From: Anaeroglomus sp964630775
Lineage (GTDB): Bacteria > Planctomycetota > Phycisphaerae > Sedimentisphaerales > Anaerohalosphaeraceae
NCBI GenBank assembly: GCA_964630775.1
Contig: CAZVYY010000020.1
Location: 10,764 to 74,763 of the forward strand
Length of the DNA: 64,000 nt
Reading direction: 5' to 3'
The translations under genes and the position numbers were made by a program. Below, piece after piece: positions 63,013 through 64,000 of this stretch (positions within the stretch are counted from its first letter, which is position 1; every line of letters begins with the position of its first letter). The notes below the pieces were generated by a model. It ran no database searches and had not been told where the DNA came from. It was given only the letters and a program-made list of their open reading frames with translations.

Positions 63013-63018
63013 TATAAT
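63013..63018 (+). promoter_or_regulatory. -10 element of queG
   Basis: TATAAT ends eight bases before the queG ATG and no convincing -35 is at the right distance. If used, the message would start within two or three bases of the ATG (leaderless). Confidence 0.4.
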
Positions 63019-63026
63019 CAGAGATT

Positions 63027-63956
63027 ATGGATATCAAGACACAGATCAAACAGAAAGCAATTGAACTGGGGTTTGACTTGGCGGGAGTGGCCTCGGCCCA
63101 GCCAATTGAAGAAGCCGAGCGTCGGTATTTTATGGACTGGCTGGAACAGGGGAATGCCGCCGGGATGGAGTACCTGACACGTAATATCGACAAACGATTC
63201 AACCCCGCCCTGCTGTTGGATGGGGCGAAATCGATAATTTGTGTCGCCTTGAGCTATAAACCTGCCGAGACCGCCCACGATGGGCCTTGCAAGGTAGCGG
63301 ATTATGCCCTGTACGAAGACTACCACGACTTTATCAAGTCCCGGCTGCGGAAGCTGGTTGATTTTATGGTACAAACGATTGCAGGGCCGGTGGAGTGCAA
63401 AATCTGCGTGGATTCGGTGCCGCTGGCGGAACGGAGTTTTGCGAGGCGGGCCGGGCTGGGGTTTATTGGCAGGAATCACTGTCTGATACATCCGGAACTG
63501 GGAGCACAATTGCTGCTTGGTTCTGTGATTACGTCGCTGGAGCTGCCGGCCGATGTGCCGATTAATAAAGACTATTGCGGGTCTTGTAATAGGTGTATAG
63601 AGGCCTGCCCAACTGGGGCTTTGGGGTATAATGGCGAGTATGATTGTCGAAAATGTATCAGCTACTTGACGATTGAGGCAAAAGAGGACATTCCAGAAAT
63701 ATATCATGATAAAATTGGAAACCGGCTTTTCGGGTGCGATAACTGCCTGCTGGCCTGCCCCTGCCAAACGGCCGCACCGGCACGAAAAAACCTTGATTTT
63801 CAGTACTATCCCCAGCGAAATTTACTTATTCCGCAGGAGATTCTGACCTGGACCAAAGACGACTTCCTGCATCTTTTTAAAAATTCCCCCGTCCACCGCC
63901 TCGGCCTCGACCGCCTCAAACGCAACGCAGGGATATGCCATAACATGTACTACTAA
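63027..63956 (+). CDS. queG: Epoxyqueuosine reductase
   Basis: 309 residues, complete. Last step of queuosine synthesis in tRNA; uses cobalamin and two 4Fe-4S clusters. The cluster motifs are CGSCNRCIEACP and CDNCLLACP; AGLGFIGRN is the conserved cobalamin-side segment. The start has no ribosome site. No other queuosine gene is in the window. Confidence 0.95.
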   Translation: MDIKTQIKQKAIELGFDLAGVASAQPIEEAERRYFMDWLEQGNAAGMEYLTRNIDKRFNPALLLDGAKSIICVALSYKPAETAHDGPCKVADYALYEDYHDFIKSRLRKLVDFMVQTIAGPVECKICVDSVPLAERSFARRAGLGFIGRNHCLIHPELGAQLLLGSVITSLELPADVPINKDYCGSCNRCIEACPTGALGYNGEYDCRKCISYLTIEAKEDIPEIYHDKIGNRLFGCDNCLLACPCQTAAPARKNLDFQYYPQRNLLIPQEILTWTKDDFLHLFKNSPVHRLGLDRLKRNAGICHNMYY

Positions 63957-64000
63957 GCTTCTTTCTTGACAAGAGACTATGTTTTAGATAAAGCAGTGGC

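Overview
The window looks like a chromosomal segment of a planctomycete, most likely class Phycisphaerae. The pointers are a dockerin-type secreted protein rich in Asp-Pro-Asn, a VPEP/RRKR PEP-CTERM protein, many secreted glycoside hydrolases and esterases scattered among housekeeping genes, GC-rich REP-like hairpins with a REP-associated tyrosine transposase, and intergenic repeats that translate as NEPN/KRTQF-like strings. The assignment rests on recognised gene families, not on a database search.

Layout. 1-7.8 kb: end of a LysE-type exporter gene, then a minus-strand block of YihY, AsmA, frr, pyrH, tsf and rpsB, with a clear promoter before rpsB and a terminator that separates rpsB-tsf from pyrH-frr. 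8-12.4 kb: a GH43 enzyme, a RAYT transposase inside a nest of GGGACAGTTACC inverted repeats with a small cargo ORF and a 20-codon RAYT remnant, and an alpha/beta-hydrolase esterase. 12.5-18 kb: a small protein, a cold-shock protein, ArfB, a degenerate amidase-like protein, a degenerate HD-like protein, coaD, an SNase-like protein and thrC. 18-24.6 kb: a HAD hydrolase, a probable Re-citrate synthase, tRNA-Leu(TAA), an esterase lipoprotein, an SDR, a YgjP metallopeptidase, a candidate small RNA and a TPR protein. 24.9-31.8 kb: ribH, a GH43-like lipoprotein, nusB and a solo ParA, then an E2-like pseudo-acyltransferase, a DUF2959 lipoprotein and a GH36 alpha-galactosidase. 31.8-39.2 kb: a PilZ protein, an LptG/LptF pair, DUF819, an enolase-superfamily epimerase, and thiC behind a TPP riboswitch with its own promoter and terminator.

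39.2-45 kb is AT-rich and holds a translationally coupled pair: a 1164-residue secreted protein (beta-helix, dockerin, caspase-like C-terminus) and a 706-residue LRR/HEAT-like protein. 45-47.6 kb: an M24 peptidase followed by a patch of repeats and broken genes (HsdR-like and IS256-like fragments). 47.6-50.8 kb: a GH92 mannosidase and a PEP-CTERM protein. 50.9-52.9 kb: a compact HTH / ABC-ATPase / GNAT module that looks like a split version of the fused COG2401 protein. 53.4-64 kb: mfd with a REP array at its start codon, pfkA, an SGNH lipoprotein, a BSP-type peptidase, a zinc-ribbon protein, an MFS transporter, two Hsp20 genes and queG.

Together the genes describe a carbohydrate-degrading, probably anaerobic bacterium: exported GH43, GH36 and GH92 enzymes and several esterases release sugars, PfkA feeds glycolysis, and a Re-citrate synthase candidate and short ThiC fit an anaerobic lifestyle. 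The two strongest candidates for undescribed biology are the HTH-ABC-GNAT module (50906-52872) and the caspase-like/LRR pair (39236-44850). No rRNA genes and no CRISPR array were seen.
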